From the NCBI RefSeq assembly GCF_024158745.1, contig NZ_JAMZAW010000005.1, forward strand, positions 124,001-188,000: a stretch of 64,000 nt of DNA, in the 5' to 3' direction. The notes under the pieces were generated by a model that made no database searches, was not told where the DNA came from, and was given only the letters and a program-made list of their open reading frames with translations. Origin of the DNA: Paenibacillus tyrphae (lineage in GTDB: Bacteria; Bacillota; Bacilli; Paenibacillales; NBRC-103111). A program made the position numbers and the translations under genes. Shown here one piece after another: positions 10,101 through 17,064 of this stretch. The first letter of the stretch is position 1; each line of letters opens with the position of its first letter.

Positions 10101-10745
10101 GTGAACAAATTCAGCACGTTTACGATTCTTGGACTGGACACGCCGGTAAGCGGCGGCACAATGCATAAAGCGTATATTTCGGGCTACGAGGACGGCACGT
10201 TCAGACCGGATAACCCGATCACGCGCGCCGAAATGGCAACCGTGCTCGCTCGGGCATTTGCTAAAGATACGAAGCCGGCGGCTGCAAAAAAGTACACGGA
10301 TGTGGCGGAATCGCACTGGGCCAAAGCATCGATTGATCAAGCGACAGGCAGAGGGCTGATGGACGGCTATCCGGACGGCAGCTTCAAGCCGGAGCAGACG
10401 ATCACGCGGGCGGAAATGGCGAGCATTGCGGCCAAGCTGAAAGCAAGCGCGGCAGCAGGCAGCGGCAGCTTCTCCGACACAGCCGGTCATTGGGCCGCAG
10501 CATCGATCGAGCAGGCGAAAGCTGCGGGAGTGATCAGCGGGTACGAGGACGGCACGTTCCGTCCGGAGAAGACGCTCACGAGGGCAGAAGCGGTGACGAT
10601 GCTGAACAAGCTGCTGGGCCGGAGTCCGTTATCCGGAGCGGCAGCCAAGTGGAACGACGTTTCCGCCCAGCATTGGGCATTCGAGCACATTCAGGAAGCG
10701 TCCGTCGACCATGCTTCTGAGACGGGCGCACACAGCGGGAAGTAA
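7179..10745 (+). CDS. SLH-domain surface protein with GLUG repeats and FN3
   Basis: A 1188-residue exported protein anchored to the secondary wall polymer by three C-terminal SLH domains (about 995-1165; GYEDGTFRPDNPITRAEMA and similar). A Sec signal occupies residues 1-36. A beta-helical region with GLUG-type repeats (GGLVGN, GGLIGS, SYATGSV, about 150-285) is interrupted by a proline-rich stretch with two cysteines (about 234-267). A fibronectin type III domain follows (about 450-535), then a Ser-rich linker (about 740-752) and an uncharacterised region of beta character. The Shine-Dalgarno sequence is GGAAGGGAAGG. The gene is monocistronic between two terminators. Its promoter carries the repeat shared with the sensor kinase operon, suggesting induction by that system. 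A role as adhesin or S-layer-associated protein is likely; no catalytic domain was recognised. Confidence 0.88.
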   Translation: MQAHRSRSLWDRRWLAIALVALQLFSLIGLTGRVSAAQVLFAGGSGTEADPWLIETAEQLNNVRLNLSASYKLAQDIDLDIAPYNTIGWQPIGNPLEGPFRGRFDGNDHTISNLKISRVDGYMQQGLFGSIEFAQIGNVGLSNVAIQTMGNSTGSLAGQASNSSIRNSYATGSVKALMFVGGLVGNVTGELTVEDSYFKGTVEATQAAVGGLIGSADSIFPLNVSRSYAAAKVLGPPPVSFPCGPGSGTPTFPGGPIIPGIPCPPVVSVAGGLIGSKFIGPINVTASYYDKDVSGQTDTSKGTPKSTSEMKLLGTYNGWDFTDNGLWTLKAGKNDGYPYLKWQSLDEAPTASNVTVSGSAVVGGTLTGGYTYQDAEGDAEGASSFKWYRADDAAGSNKTVIDGANAKTYVPQVEDLGKFISFEVTPKAQTGKKTGKAAESSRTATAVTFAAPKLTAVPGNGKVDLTWSSVTGATYYNVYLRSESGGADSLYGTVTGATYNVTGLTNGKTYYFVVRAIGSGATGPYSNEVSATPSEGAAVIPQLTKVGITGGTEHPVFNDSWYVKVGDTATLTFKSNVPLNVLPSVTIMGQPALVASVGDNVYKAVHTFGDSETEGVVGFLIEMADSTGKLKWTVSRTTDDSRMYFDKTAPTGELFINNGAAETESTSVKLRAVANDNVGGIHMRFSNDGEAWSPWESFYHPKAWTLTPGDGKKTVFVELKDLAGNVTAKPISASINLKTPSSSSSSSSGGGWYYSPTETISVNVENGRNGGVVTTAKITRTTDTDGKKKDEVTLTGEQAAKLIEQLKTAGSDLAKLILPDAKDEVSELKVTLPKEATAKLAEGKINLEIHTNNARVVIPSDSLKDWKEDVYFKLVPVKSESGRKEVEQRAKAERIVKDAAGNAVISVIGRPMTIQTNMQSRPVTLVLPLNDTSLSEQQRKGLKVFIEHSDGTKELTQGDIAAYDAAGKQGIRFSVNKFSTFTILGLDTPVSGGTMHKAYISGYEDGTFRPDNPITRAEMATVLARAFAKDTKPAAAKKYTDVAESHWAKASIDQATGRGLMDGYPDGSFKPEQTITRAEMASIAAKLKASAAAGSGSFSDTAGHWAAASIEQAKAAGVISGYEDGTFRPEKTLTRAEAVTMLNKLLGRSPLSGAAAKWNDVSAQHWAFEHIQEASVDHASETGAHSGK

Positions 10746-10794
10746 CGAATTTCCGCTTCTTGAAGCAAAAATTTCGTTCATCCGCTATATAGAC

Positions 10795-10829
10795 AGGCCG
10801 TCGGAGTCGCTCCGGCGGCCTCTTTTTTT
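10795..10829 (+). terminator. intrinsic terminator after SLH gene
   Basis: A 12-bp stem (AGGCCGTCGGAG with CTCCGGCGGCCT, loop TCG) is followed by a TCTTTTTTT tract. It resembles the terminator at 7050. Confidence 0.92.
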
Positions 10830-10846
10830 CGCGGTCCGGCCGATGT

Positions 10847-10880
10847 CTGTGAGAATTTTGAGAGGACGGTTTGATAGCAT
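10847..10880 (+). promoter_or_regulatory. SARP-type direct-repeat promoter of HD-GYP gene
   Basis: CTGTGAG (10847-10853) and TTGAGAG (10858-10864) are 11 bp apart, followed by 10 nt and TAGCAT (10875-10880). The geometry is identical to the sites at 2681 and 7102. It begins directly after the preceding terminator. Confidence 0.68.
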
Positions 10881-10902
10881 ATGGAAAAAAGGAGGGCCCG
10901 TC

Positions 10903-11922
10903 ATGTCGTTAGAAGAACTGCTCGGCAAGCAGGCGGAGCGGGATATTACCAATGCCGCGGGACTCGTGCTGGTTCCTGCGCGGTTCCCGATGGAGCAAGA
11001 GCATATCAGGCTGCTGGAGCAGCACCGTGTGAACTATTCGGAGGTGATCTTGATGGATAACAACGCACCGGGTCCCGTACCGGCTCCCGTCGATTTGGTG
11101 TTGGAGGCTTCCCGCTACGCCAAGGATTCGTTCGAACACATTCTTCGGAAGAAAAAGGTTCCCCTGCTCGAAATCAAAAACGAGCTGCTTCCCAGGGTGC
11201 AGGAAATAGCGGAATATCCCGATATGTTTTACATTTTCGCGGCTATTAAGGCGAAGGACGAGGAGTATATGCATAAGCACAGCGTCGGGGTCGGGGTGCT
11301 GTCGATCATGCTCGGCAAGTGGCTGGGGCTCGGAAAGGCCGATATGGCCCTGTTGTCCTTGGCAGCCGTGCTTCACGATGTAGGCAAAGTAAAAATTCCG
11401 GGCGAAATCCTGCAGAAGCCCGGCAAATTAACTCCCGAAGAATCGGCGGAGATGAAGCGGCATACGATTTACGGCTACGAGATGTTAAAGGAGACGGTCG
11501 GGCTCAATACCCGTGTAGCTCAAGTTGCCCTGCAGCACCATGAACGCGCAGACGGAAGGGGATACCCATTGCGGCTGAAGGGGAACCAGCCGGATGTGTT
11601 AAGCCGGATCGTCGCCGTGTCCGATGTGTATCACGCGATGTCCTCCCACCGTCCATATCACGAAGCTCTCCCGTTCCACGAGGTGGTCGACCGGATGCGC
11701 AAGGGCGCATTCGGTCAGTTGGATCCGCACGTATCCGCTGTTTTTCTGGATAACATGATCCGGGGCTTGATCGGGCGCAGAGTCAAACTAACCGATGGCC
11801 GGAGAGGAGAGGTGGTGTTCATCAACCCGCATGACGATACGCACCCGCTGGTCAAGGTCGGGCCATCGTTTCTCGATTTGAGCGAGGAGCGGCGGCTGCA
11901 TATTCAGGAGGTGATTGTTTAA
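10903..11922 (+). CDS. HD-GYP domain phosphodiesterase (c-di-GMP type)
   Basis: A 339-residue cytosolic protein. Residues 1-115 form an unassigned N-terminal region. Residues about 125-290 form an HD-GYP domain with the metal motif HDVGK (His158, Asp159), LTPEESAEMKRHTIYGYEML and HHERADGRGYP. HD-GYP proteins hydrolyse cyclic-di-GMP to pGpG or GMP. The C-terminus (about 295-339) looks like a small beta domain (GRRVKLTDGRRGEVVFINP). The ATG at 10903 follows AAGGAGGG. It has its own SARP-type promoter, so second-messenger turnover probably belongs to the regulon of the double kinase (inference). Confidence 0.9.
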   Translation: MSLEELLGKQAERDITNAAGLVLVPARFPMEQEHIRLLEQHRVNYSEVILMDNNAPGPVPAPVDLVLEASRYAKDSFEHILRKKKVPLLEIKNELLPRVQEIAEYPDMFYIFAAIKAKDEEYMHKHSVGVGVLSIMLGKWLGLGKADMALLSLAAVLHDVGKVKIPGEILQKPGKLTPEESAEMKRHTIYGYEMLKETVGLNTRVAQVALQHHERADGRGYPLRLKGNQPDVLSRIVAVSDVYHAMSSHRPYHEALPFHEVVDRMRKGAFGQLDPHVSAVFLDNMIRGLIGRRVKLTDGRRGEVVFINPHDDTHPLVKVGPSFLDLSEERRLHIQEVIV

Positions 11923-12310
11923 ATATCGAAAGGTCCCTGCAGGCCCGCCACGGACACTGGACGTCTTGGCTGAGCGTCACGCGGAGGCGTCGTTTCGGGC
12001 CGGGCCATCGGCGCTTTCTTTTCGGTAAGACGATTCAGCGGCAAAAGCGTTCTATCATGCACAGTCCATGCTTCGCCGGCACTGTACGAATAGCCCGATG
12101 GAGTCATATTCAGAAAAGGGCTGGTCAGTTATGATTATAAATGAATCATTCGGCTGCTGTTCGAGAAAAAAGTCCTTTACCTGGACCTTAGTCGTGGAAA
12201 AATATAGTCTTCGGCCGAGTTTATTAATTTGCCTTCTCTCCTTATACTTGAATTAAGAAAGTAAGTGATAATTAATAATTAACTTGAAAAAAATTAAGGA
12301 GAGAAGTCAA
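11923..12310. other. intergenic region without a supported gene
   Basis: Short open frames on both strands lack ribosome binding sites and family features. The last 100 bp are AT-rich and probably hold the promoter of the DJ-1/PfpI gene, but no convincing -35/-10 pair was found. Confidence 0.4.
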
Positions 12311-13672
12311 TTGAAAAAAGTATGGCGTTTCATCGTGTATGTGTGCGTTTTCGTTCTGGTTGTGGGAGGAACCGGAGCGATCGGTTTCATGAGCACGATG
12401 CAGGAGGCTATGTCGGTTTACGATAAACCGGTGCCTGCTTCTTTACAAAGCATCCAAGCCCCTGCCTATGATTCGAAAAGGCCGACAGTGGCCGTTATTT
12501 TGGCGAATGAAGTGACCGAGGTGTTCGATTTTCTCGTACCATACGAAATGTTCTCCATGACGGGCTCGTACAATGTGTTTGCGGCAGCTCCCGACAAAAA
12601 CATCAAATCGTTGACAGGCGGCCTTGATGTCGCACCGCATTACACTTTCGACGAGTTGGACAAATTGACGGGCAAAGGTCCGGATATAATCGTGATTCCT
12701 TTCATGCCGATTTTGGATGAGGCGAAATACAAGCCTGTCCGCGATTGGATAAGGAAGCACTCCGGCAAGGAAACGACCTTGTTGTCCATCTGCAATGGGG
12801 CGGAAAATTTGGCGGATACCGGCCTGCTGAACGGGAAGTCTGCGGCAACGCATTGGGGAGATATCGGCAGATTGGAAAAGAAATATACCGAGATTACTTG
12901 GAAAAGGGATCAGCGTTACGTGCCTGACGGCAACATGGTCTCCTCGGCCGGCCTGACTTCGGGGATCGATGCCACGTTGTACGTCATATCCCGGCAAATG
13001 GGAGAGCCGACAGCGAAGAAAGTGGCGAAGGAAATGAATTACCCTTCCTACGATTTTGTTCAGCATCCGCAAATGGAGCCTTCCACGGCCGGATTGAGCG
13101 ATATCGTCTATGTTTTGAACAACGCGTTTCAATGGAGCAAGAAAAAAAACGGGGTCCTGCTGTATGACGGGGCCGACGAGTTGATGTTATCCTCGGCTTT
13201 TGACACGTACGGGGCTTCCGGCACGACGACAACATTGACGATATCAAGCAAACGCGAGCCGGTCGTTACCCGGCACGGTCTGAATCTGATCGCCCGATAT
13301 CAAATAGCGGATGCTCCGAAACTCGACAAAATGATTTTTGTGGGGCCGGACGTTAAGACGCGCGCTGCGGGCGATATCCGAAACTGGAGCGAGAACGGCG
13401 GAAAGGCTGAGCAGCTTTACCTGCACAGCGATGCGCCGGAGCGGTTCGCGATGGAGCCTGCGTTTGAAGATTTGGCGAAGCAGGAAGATATCTGGACGGC
13501 GAAATTCGCCGCCAAGCGGCTCGAGTACCGCGCCACAAGCCAGCTTAAGCTTGAAGGAGCGCCATTTTCGTACGAAGCGTTCGGCATACCGATCGGTGTC
13601 GGCTTGTTGTCTCTGTTCGTCGTTTATTTGGCAGACAGACGTTTCGTAAGGAGAAAGACCGTTTCCGCATGA
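12311..13672 (+). CDS. membrane-anchored DJ-1/PfpI family protein
   Basis: A 453-residue protein with an N-terminal transmembrane helix (about 5-28), an extracytoplasmic DJ-1/PfpI (glutamine-amidotransferase-like) domain (about 55-250) and a C-terminal transmembrane helix (about 425-445) with a basic tail. The nucleophile-elbow motif LLSICNGAE places the reactive cysteine at 161; it is followed by GLLNGKSAATHW as in GlxA-like AraC regulators, although no DNA-binding domain is present here. The TTG start at 12311 is chosen because AAGGAGAG lies about 8 nt upstream. Residues 260-420 resemble a second, degenerate copy of the fold (weak). The activity is unknown; the family includes chaperones, glyoxalases and amidases. 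No operon partner. Confidence 0.75.
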   Translation: MKKVWRFIVYVCVFVLVVGGTGAIGFMSTMQEAMSVYDKPVPASLQSIQAPAYDSKRPTVAVILANEVTEVFDFLVPYEMFSMTGSYNVFAAAPDKNIKSLTGGLDVAPHYTFDELDKLTGKGPDIIVIPFMPILDEAKYKPVRDWIRKHSGKETTLLSICNGAENLADTGLLNGKSAATHWGDIGRLEKKYTEITWKRDQRYVPDGNMVSSAGLTSGIDATLYVISRQMGEPTAKKVAKEMNYPSYDFVQHPQMEPSTAGLSDIVYVLNNAFQWSKKKNGVLLYDGADELMLSSAFDTYGASGTTTTLTISSKREPVVTRHGLNLIARYQIADAPKLDKMIFVGPDVKTRAAGDIRNWSENGGKAEQLYLHSDAPERFAMEPAFEDLAKQEDIWTAKFAAKRLEYRATSQLKLEGAPFSYEAFGIPIGVGLLSLFVVYLADRRFVRRKTVSA

Positions 13673-13711
13673 AACGGGAAGCCAAAACTTTTTGTACTGT
13701 TAGTTCCATAA

Positions 13712-13888
13712 TTAACAGAGGATAAGTATGAGTTTGAGGCCGGCATAGCGAATGCCGTATTCGGCGGAATCGAGCTTCCCGAGGACTGCAGCCCGGAAAA
13801 GGGGCGTCAGCTGCTGGAGGCTTATGTTTCGGACGCGGGCCTGTTCGTATGGTCCCCGGAACGCCAAAGGTTTGTATTAGGGATCTGA
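13712..13888 (+). pseudogene. start-less open frame, possible gene remnant
   Basis: An open stretch of about 58 codons lies between two stops, with coding-like composition (for example SDAGLFVWSPERQRF), but has no ATG, GTG or TTG at its head and no ribosome binding site. It may be the tail of a lost gene. The family was not recognised. Confidence 0.25.
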
Positions 13889-14021
13889 CAGCCATCGCTA
13901 TCGAAAATATAGACATATATGCGGAATAAATTGTAGGCGTGCCTGTTCGTCGGGTACTGCCTATTTATTTTTTTGTAAGGAAAAGTTGGACCCGCTTTGA
14001 TGATCCAAATAGAGTCCATGA

Positions 14022-14046
14022 ACCGCTTCTTGTTGACAGAAGCGGT
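14022..14046. repeat. perfect 9-bp inverted repeat over a -35 box
   Basis: ACCGCTTCT (14022-14030) and AGAAGCGGT (14038-14046) flank TGTTGAC. The repeat overlaps the -35 hexamer TTGACA (14033-14038), so it may be an operator or the terminator of upstream transcription. Confidence 0.5.
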
Positions 14047-14061
14047 ATTAAATTTTATATT
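14033..14061 (+). promoter_or_regulatory. sigma-A promoter of the amidohydrolase gene
   Basis: TTGACA (14033-14038), a 17-nt spacer, and TATATT (14056-14061). Close to consensus, and the strongest promoter match in the peptide locus. Confidence 0.75.
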
Positions 14062-14067
14062 CTAATT

Positions 14068-14090
14068 GGGAACTATTAAGGAATTATTCC
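14068..14090 (+). promoter_or_regulatory. candidate operator, copy A (ACTATTAAGG motif)
   Basis: AACTATTAAGGAATTATTCC starts 10 nt after the -10 box and covers the transcription start. A near-identical sequence occurs at 17021-17042 in front of the second peptidase gene. A likely site for the regulator encoded between them (inference). Confidence 0.5.
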
Positions 14091-14138
14091 GTTAATAAAT
14101 TGCCAGTCAGGTTTCGCACAGGAGAGGATTATAAACCG

Positions 14139-15437
14139 ATGGACATCAGTCAGGAAGTGCTGCGCATCAAAAGCAAGCTCATACAAAGAAGACGGGACTT
14201 TCACATGTACCCCGAATCGGGCTGGGTGGAATACCGCACGGCGGCGATTATCGCGGAACAATTGAGCCGGCTCGGATACCATGTTCACGTGCGGGAGGAA
14301 GCGTGCAAATCCGCTTCGCGCATGGGCGTTCCCCAGCCCGAAGTGCTGTGGCACCACGAGAACAGGGCGATTGAGGAAGGGGCCGATCCGCGCTGGGTCG
14401 AACGGATGCGGGACGGTCATACGGCCGTCGTGGGAGTCATCCGGACGGGGAAGCCGGGACCTGTCATAGCACTGCGCTTCGACATCGATTCCAACGACCT
14501 GACGGAGTGCGCCGCCGCCGACCACCGTCCCGTCCGGGAAGGCTTCGCTTCGCGCCACGAGAACATGATGCACGCCTGCGGGCATGACGGGCATGCGGCG
14601 ATCGGCCTTGGCGTGGCGGAGCTGCTAGCGGGGTGCAAGGAACGTCTCACCGGGGAAATCCGACTGCTGTTCCAACCTGCAGAGGAGGGCAGCCGCGGCG
14701 CCAAAGCGATGGTCGATGCCGGATGGCTCGACGGCGTGGATTATTTATTCGGCGGACACATCGCCTTCCGAAGCAAAATGCTGGGCGAAATCGTCGCGAC
14801 GGTCGGAGGCTTTTTGGCGACGACCAAAATCAACGCCGTCTTCACCGGCAAAGCGGCCCATGCGGGCGCGGCTCCGGAGGAAGGGCGCAATGCTCTGCTG
14901 GCCGCAGCCTCAGCGATTGTGCATTTGAATGGCATCAGCCGCCACAGCGAAGGGGCGACCCGGATTAACGTCGGCACGCTCAGAGCGGGCTCGGGCCGCA
15001 ACATCGTGGCCGACAAAGCGGTGATGGAGCTGGAAACGCGCGGCGAGACGACCGAGCTGAACGATTTTATGAAAAAGGAAACGATCCGCATCCTGGAGCA
15101 GACGGCCAAATTGCACGATGTTGCCTGCGAATGGGAGATCGTCGGCGAAGCGCCGGGAGCCGAGAGTAGTCCCGGGTTAATTCCGCTCATCCGGCAGGAA
15201 GCGGAGAAGATGAGCAGCTTCAAGTCTTTCGTGCCAAGAATGGACCTGGGCGGCTCGGAGGATGTCGTCTACATGATGAACCGCGTGCAGGAGCAGGGCG
15301 GCCAAGCGTCTTACTTGCTGTTCGGCTCGCCCCTGACCGACGGGCACCATCAGGTCCGCTTCGATTTTGACGAGGACGTGCTGCTGATCGGGACGGAAAT
15401 TTTGGTCCGGCTTGTATTGGCATGTCAGGAAGGATAA
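14139..15437 (+). CDS. M20 amidohydrolase, AbgA-like
   Basis: A 432-residue metallo-amidohydrolase resembling the A subunit of p-aminobenzoyl-glutamate hydrolase along its whole length. RRDFHMYPESGWVEYRTA, HRPVREGFAS, MMHACGHDGHAAIGLG, FQPAEEGSRGA, FTGKAAHAGAAPEEGRNALLAAA and the end FDFDEDVL follow the AbgA pattern. The Cys-Gly-His-Asp and Glu-Glu motifs supply the metal ligands. The family cleaves N-acyl or aminobenzoyl amino acids in the cytosol. No AbgB partner is adjacent. The ATG at 14139 is chosen with AGGAGAGG upstream (spacing rather long). It is transcribed from a strong sigma-A promoter and convergent to the regulator gene. The substrate in this organism is unproven. Confidence 0.82.
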   Translation: MDISQEVLRIKSKLIQRRRDFHMYPESGWVEYRTAAIIAEQLSRLGYHVHVREEACKSASRMGVPQPEVLWHHENRAIEEGADPRWVERMRDGHTAVVGVIRTGKPGPVIALRFDIDSNDLTECAAADHRPVREGFASRHENMMHACGHDGHAAIGLGVAELLAGCKERLTGEIRLLFQPAEEGSRGAKAMVDAGWLDGVDYLFGGHIAFRSKMLGEIVATVGGFLATTKINAVFTGKAAHAGAAPEEGRNALLAAASAIVHLNGISRHSEGATRINVGTLRAGSGRNIVADKAVMELETRGETTELNDFMKKETIRILEQTAKLHDVACEWEIVGEAPGAESSPGLIPLIRQEAEKMSSFKSFVPRMDLGGSEDVVYMMNRVQEQGGQASYLLFGSPLTDGHHQVRFDFDEDVLLIGTEILVRLVLACQEG

Positions 15438-15502
15438 GTCTATGCAAAAGGGGGGCTGGGCGGGGACGATCAGGCGTGTCGTTCTATGAAAGCGCTACCC
15501 TG

Positions 15503-15555
15503 ACCGCCGTCCGCGAAAACGGCGCCGTGCATAAGCGCCGTTCGCGGGCGGCGGT
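15503..15555. repeat. long GC-rich hairpin between convergent genes
   Basis: A 15-bp helix and a 6-bp helix separated by a 2-nt bulge, with a 9-nt loop. The arms are 15503-15525 and 15535-15555. It lacks a T tract on either strand, so it is not a textbook terminator, although it may stop or stabilise both convergent transcripts. Confidence 0.6.
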
Positions 15556-15567
15556 AGTGGCGGACGA

Positions 15568-16878
15568 TTAGCGCAGCTCCTTGACCCGGAATATTTTACG
15601 CGGACGGCCGCGGCTGGTCGGCGCTTCCTCGCCGATGAGCTCGACGAGGCCGTGCTCTTCCAGGTCGCCGAGGATGCGGCGCGCATTCCGCTTGGTCATG
15701 CCGAGCCATTCGGCGATGTCGGGGGCGCTGATCGAATTTTGCCCCAAGTTTTTTTGAACGGACAGCAGCTTGTTGTAGGTGGTGATCGTCACGCCCGCTC
15801 TTTTCAACAGCTCGCTTGTCTTGATATCTTCCGTCCGATAGTTGAAGTTGATGCTGCCGGTCTGCCGCAGGGGACCTTCGATATCGCCCGTGTCGGTGAC
15901 CCGAATGGCGCAGAAATTGCCGGTTTTTTTGGCATGCTGCAGGGCGATCTGCGCATTGCGCTCGGCAGCCAACGCAGTCACGCCGAACCCGATGCCGATG
16001 TTTGTCTTCAGGTCGGTGAGCAAGGCGATTTTTTCGAGCAGCACGGAAGGGTGGGCGCTCTCCTCGGCCGTTTCGAACGCTCCCCGGGTCGTGAAGACGA
16101 TATATTTGCCGTTGCCGAGGGCGACGAAGGAGCCGGACAGCGCCTCGACATGGCCCAGAATCGTCTCTTGAAGCTGGAGGTCCAGACGGCGTACGTCGTA
16201 GGAGCTTTTATTTTGCCCGATCAGCTTTTCCGGTTCCTCGATATCGATGAGCATGACCGCGATCTGCGATTTTTTGAAATGCATGGTCTCGCCCGCGGTG
16301 CTGGCCAGATGGAGCATCGTGCGGATCGTCATCCGGTTGGGCGTAATCCGGTATACGGGAATGCCCTGCGACTTCAGCTCCTCGTACACCCGGCTCAAGC
16401 AGGTGGCGCAGGCATCGACCTTGCCTTGAGCGAACAGCCCGGAGTGGAAGGCGACCAGCTCTTCGGTCGGCTTAAAGCCGGTATACGACAGCAGCGGAAT
16501 GGCGTCGTAAGCCAGATCCAGCTCTGCGCAGGTTTCGTAGAAATGCTCCGCCAGGATCGTATCGAAGCTGACCCGCCCGAGCTGCAGCCGGTCGCGGTAT
16601 ACGATTTCGAGCAGCACCTTCGTCAGGGAGGACCCGTTCAATTGCGGAAAAAGCGCCGTTTGCTTAATGTTCTGTTCCTGGGCGATGGCGTAAGGGGCTT
16701 GCCCCGAAAATACCCATAGGTCAATGCGGTGTTCTTCGCGCCGGACGATATCCGCCGTTTCGCTTGCGTTCTGATAGACGAACGGAACGATCGTCAGCCG
16801 GTCTTGAAACTCCTGGCCGATCTCGCGGATCAGGTCGATCGAATCTTTCGGGCCGACGGCTCCAACTCTGGCAATCAT
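15568..16878 (-). CDS. regulator with cyclase-like middle domain and winged helix
   Basis: A 436-residue protein. Residues about 1-210 form an unassigned sensor-like region (VGAVGPKDSIDLI, DLWVFSGQAPYAIA). Residues about 215-355 look like a degenerate GGDEF/cyclase-fold domain without GGDEF. The last 75 residues form a winged helix (APDIAEWLGMTKRNARRILGDLEEHGLVEL, basic end RGRPRKIFRV). It is probably a transcriptional regulator sensing peptides or amino acids. The ATG at 16878 is chosen because AAAGGA lies 11 nt upstream; the longer frame to 16995 lacks a site. It is divergent from the transporter operon and convergent to the AbgA-like gene, both of which carry the shared ACTATTAAGG motif. 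Family name not known to me. Confidence 0.65.
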   Translation of the reverse strand: MIARVGAVGPKDSIDLIREIGQEFQDRLTIVPFVYQNASETADIVRREEHRIDLWVFSGQAPYAIAQEQNIKQTALFPQLNGSSLTKVLLEIVYRDRLQLGRVSFDTILAEHFYETCAELDLAYDAIPLLSYTGFKPTEELVAFHSGLFAQGKVDACATCLSRVYEELKSQGIPVYRITPNRMTIRTMLHLASTAGETMHFKKSQIAVMLIDIEEPEKLIGQNKSSYDVRRLDLQLQETILGHVEALSGSFVALGNGKYIVFTTRGAFETAEESAHPSVLLEKIALLTDLKTNIGIGFGVTALAAERNAQIALQHAKKTGNFCAIRVTDTGDIEGPLRQTGSINFNYRTEDIKTSELLKRAGVTITTYNKLLSVQKNLGQNSISAPDIAEWLGMTKRNARRILGDLEEHGLVELIGEEAPTSRGRPRKIFRVKELR

Positions 16879-17020
16879 ATCGTTTGATGTCCTTTCCGAA
16901 TGTAAAATGCCGGACCCATTCCAAGTTCGGAGCAGCCTGTAAAACTCCTTCTGAAATGCGGGTCCGGATCGATTTTTATTTGTTGACACTATCATAGCAC
17001 ATGTTTTATAGTTTATTAAA

Positions 17021-17042
17021 GGACTATTAAGGGAATTTTTCC
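17021..17042 (+). promoter_or_regulatory. candidate operator, copy B (ACTATTAAGG motif)
   Basis: GGACTATTAAGGGAATTTTT followed by CC lies 22 bp before the peptidase start, in the divergent region next to the regulator gene. It matches copy A at 14068-14090, differing mainly by one extra G and a T for A. Confidence 0.5.
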
Positions 17043-17064
17043 ACTAAAACGGGGGTGGTTATTC

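Noticed and set aside
11919-12107. 62-codon minus-strand frame after the HD-GYP gene
   Set aside because: No ribosome binding site or recognisable motif; overlaps the HD-GYP stop codon.
13659-13677. CCGTTTC/GAAACGG stem at the end of the PfpI gene as a terminator
   Set aside because: Short stem across the stop codon and no T tract immediately after it.
15652-16719. Long open frame on the plus strand
   Set aside because: Shadow of the minus-strand regulator gene, which has winged-helix features and a ribosome site; the plus frame has neither.
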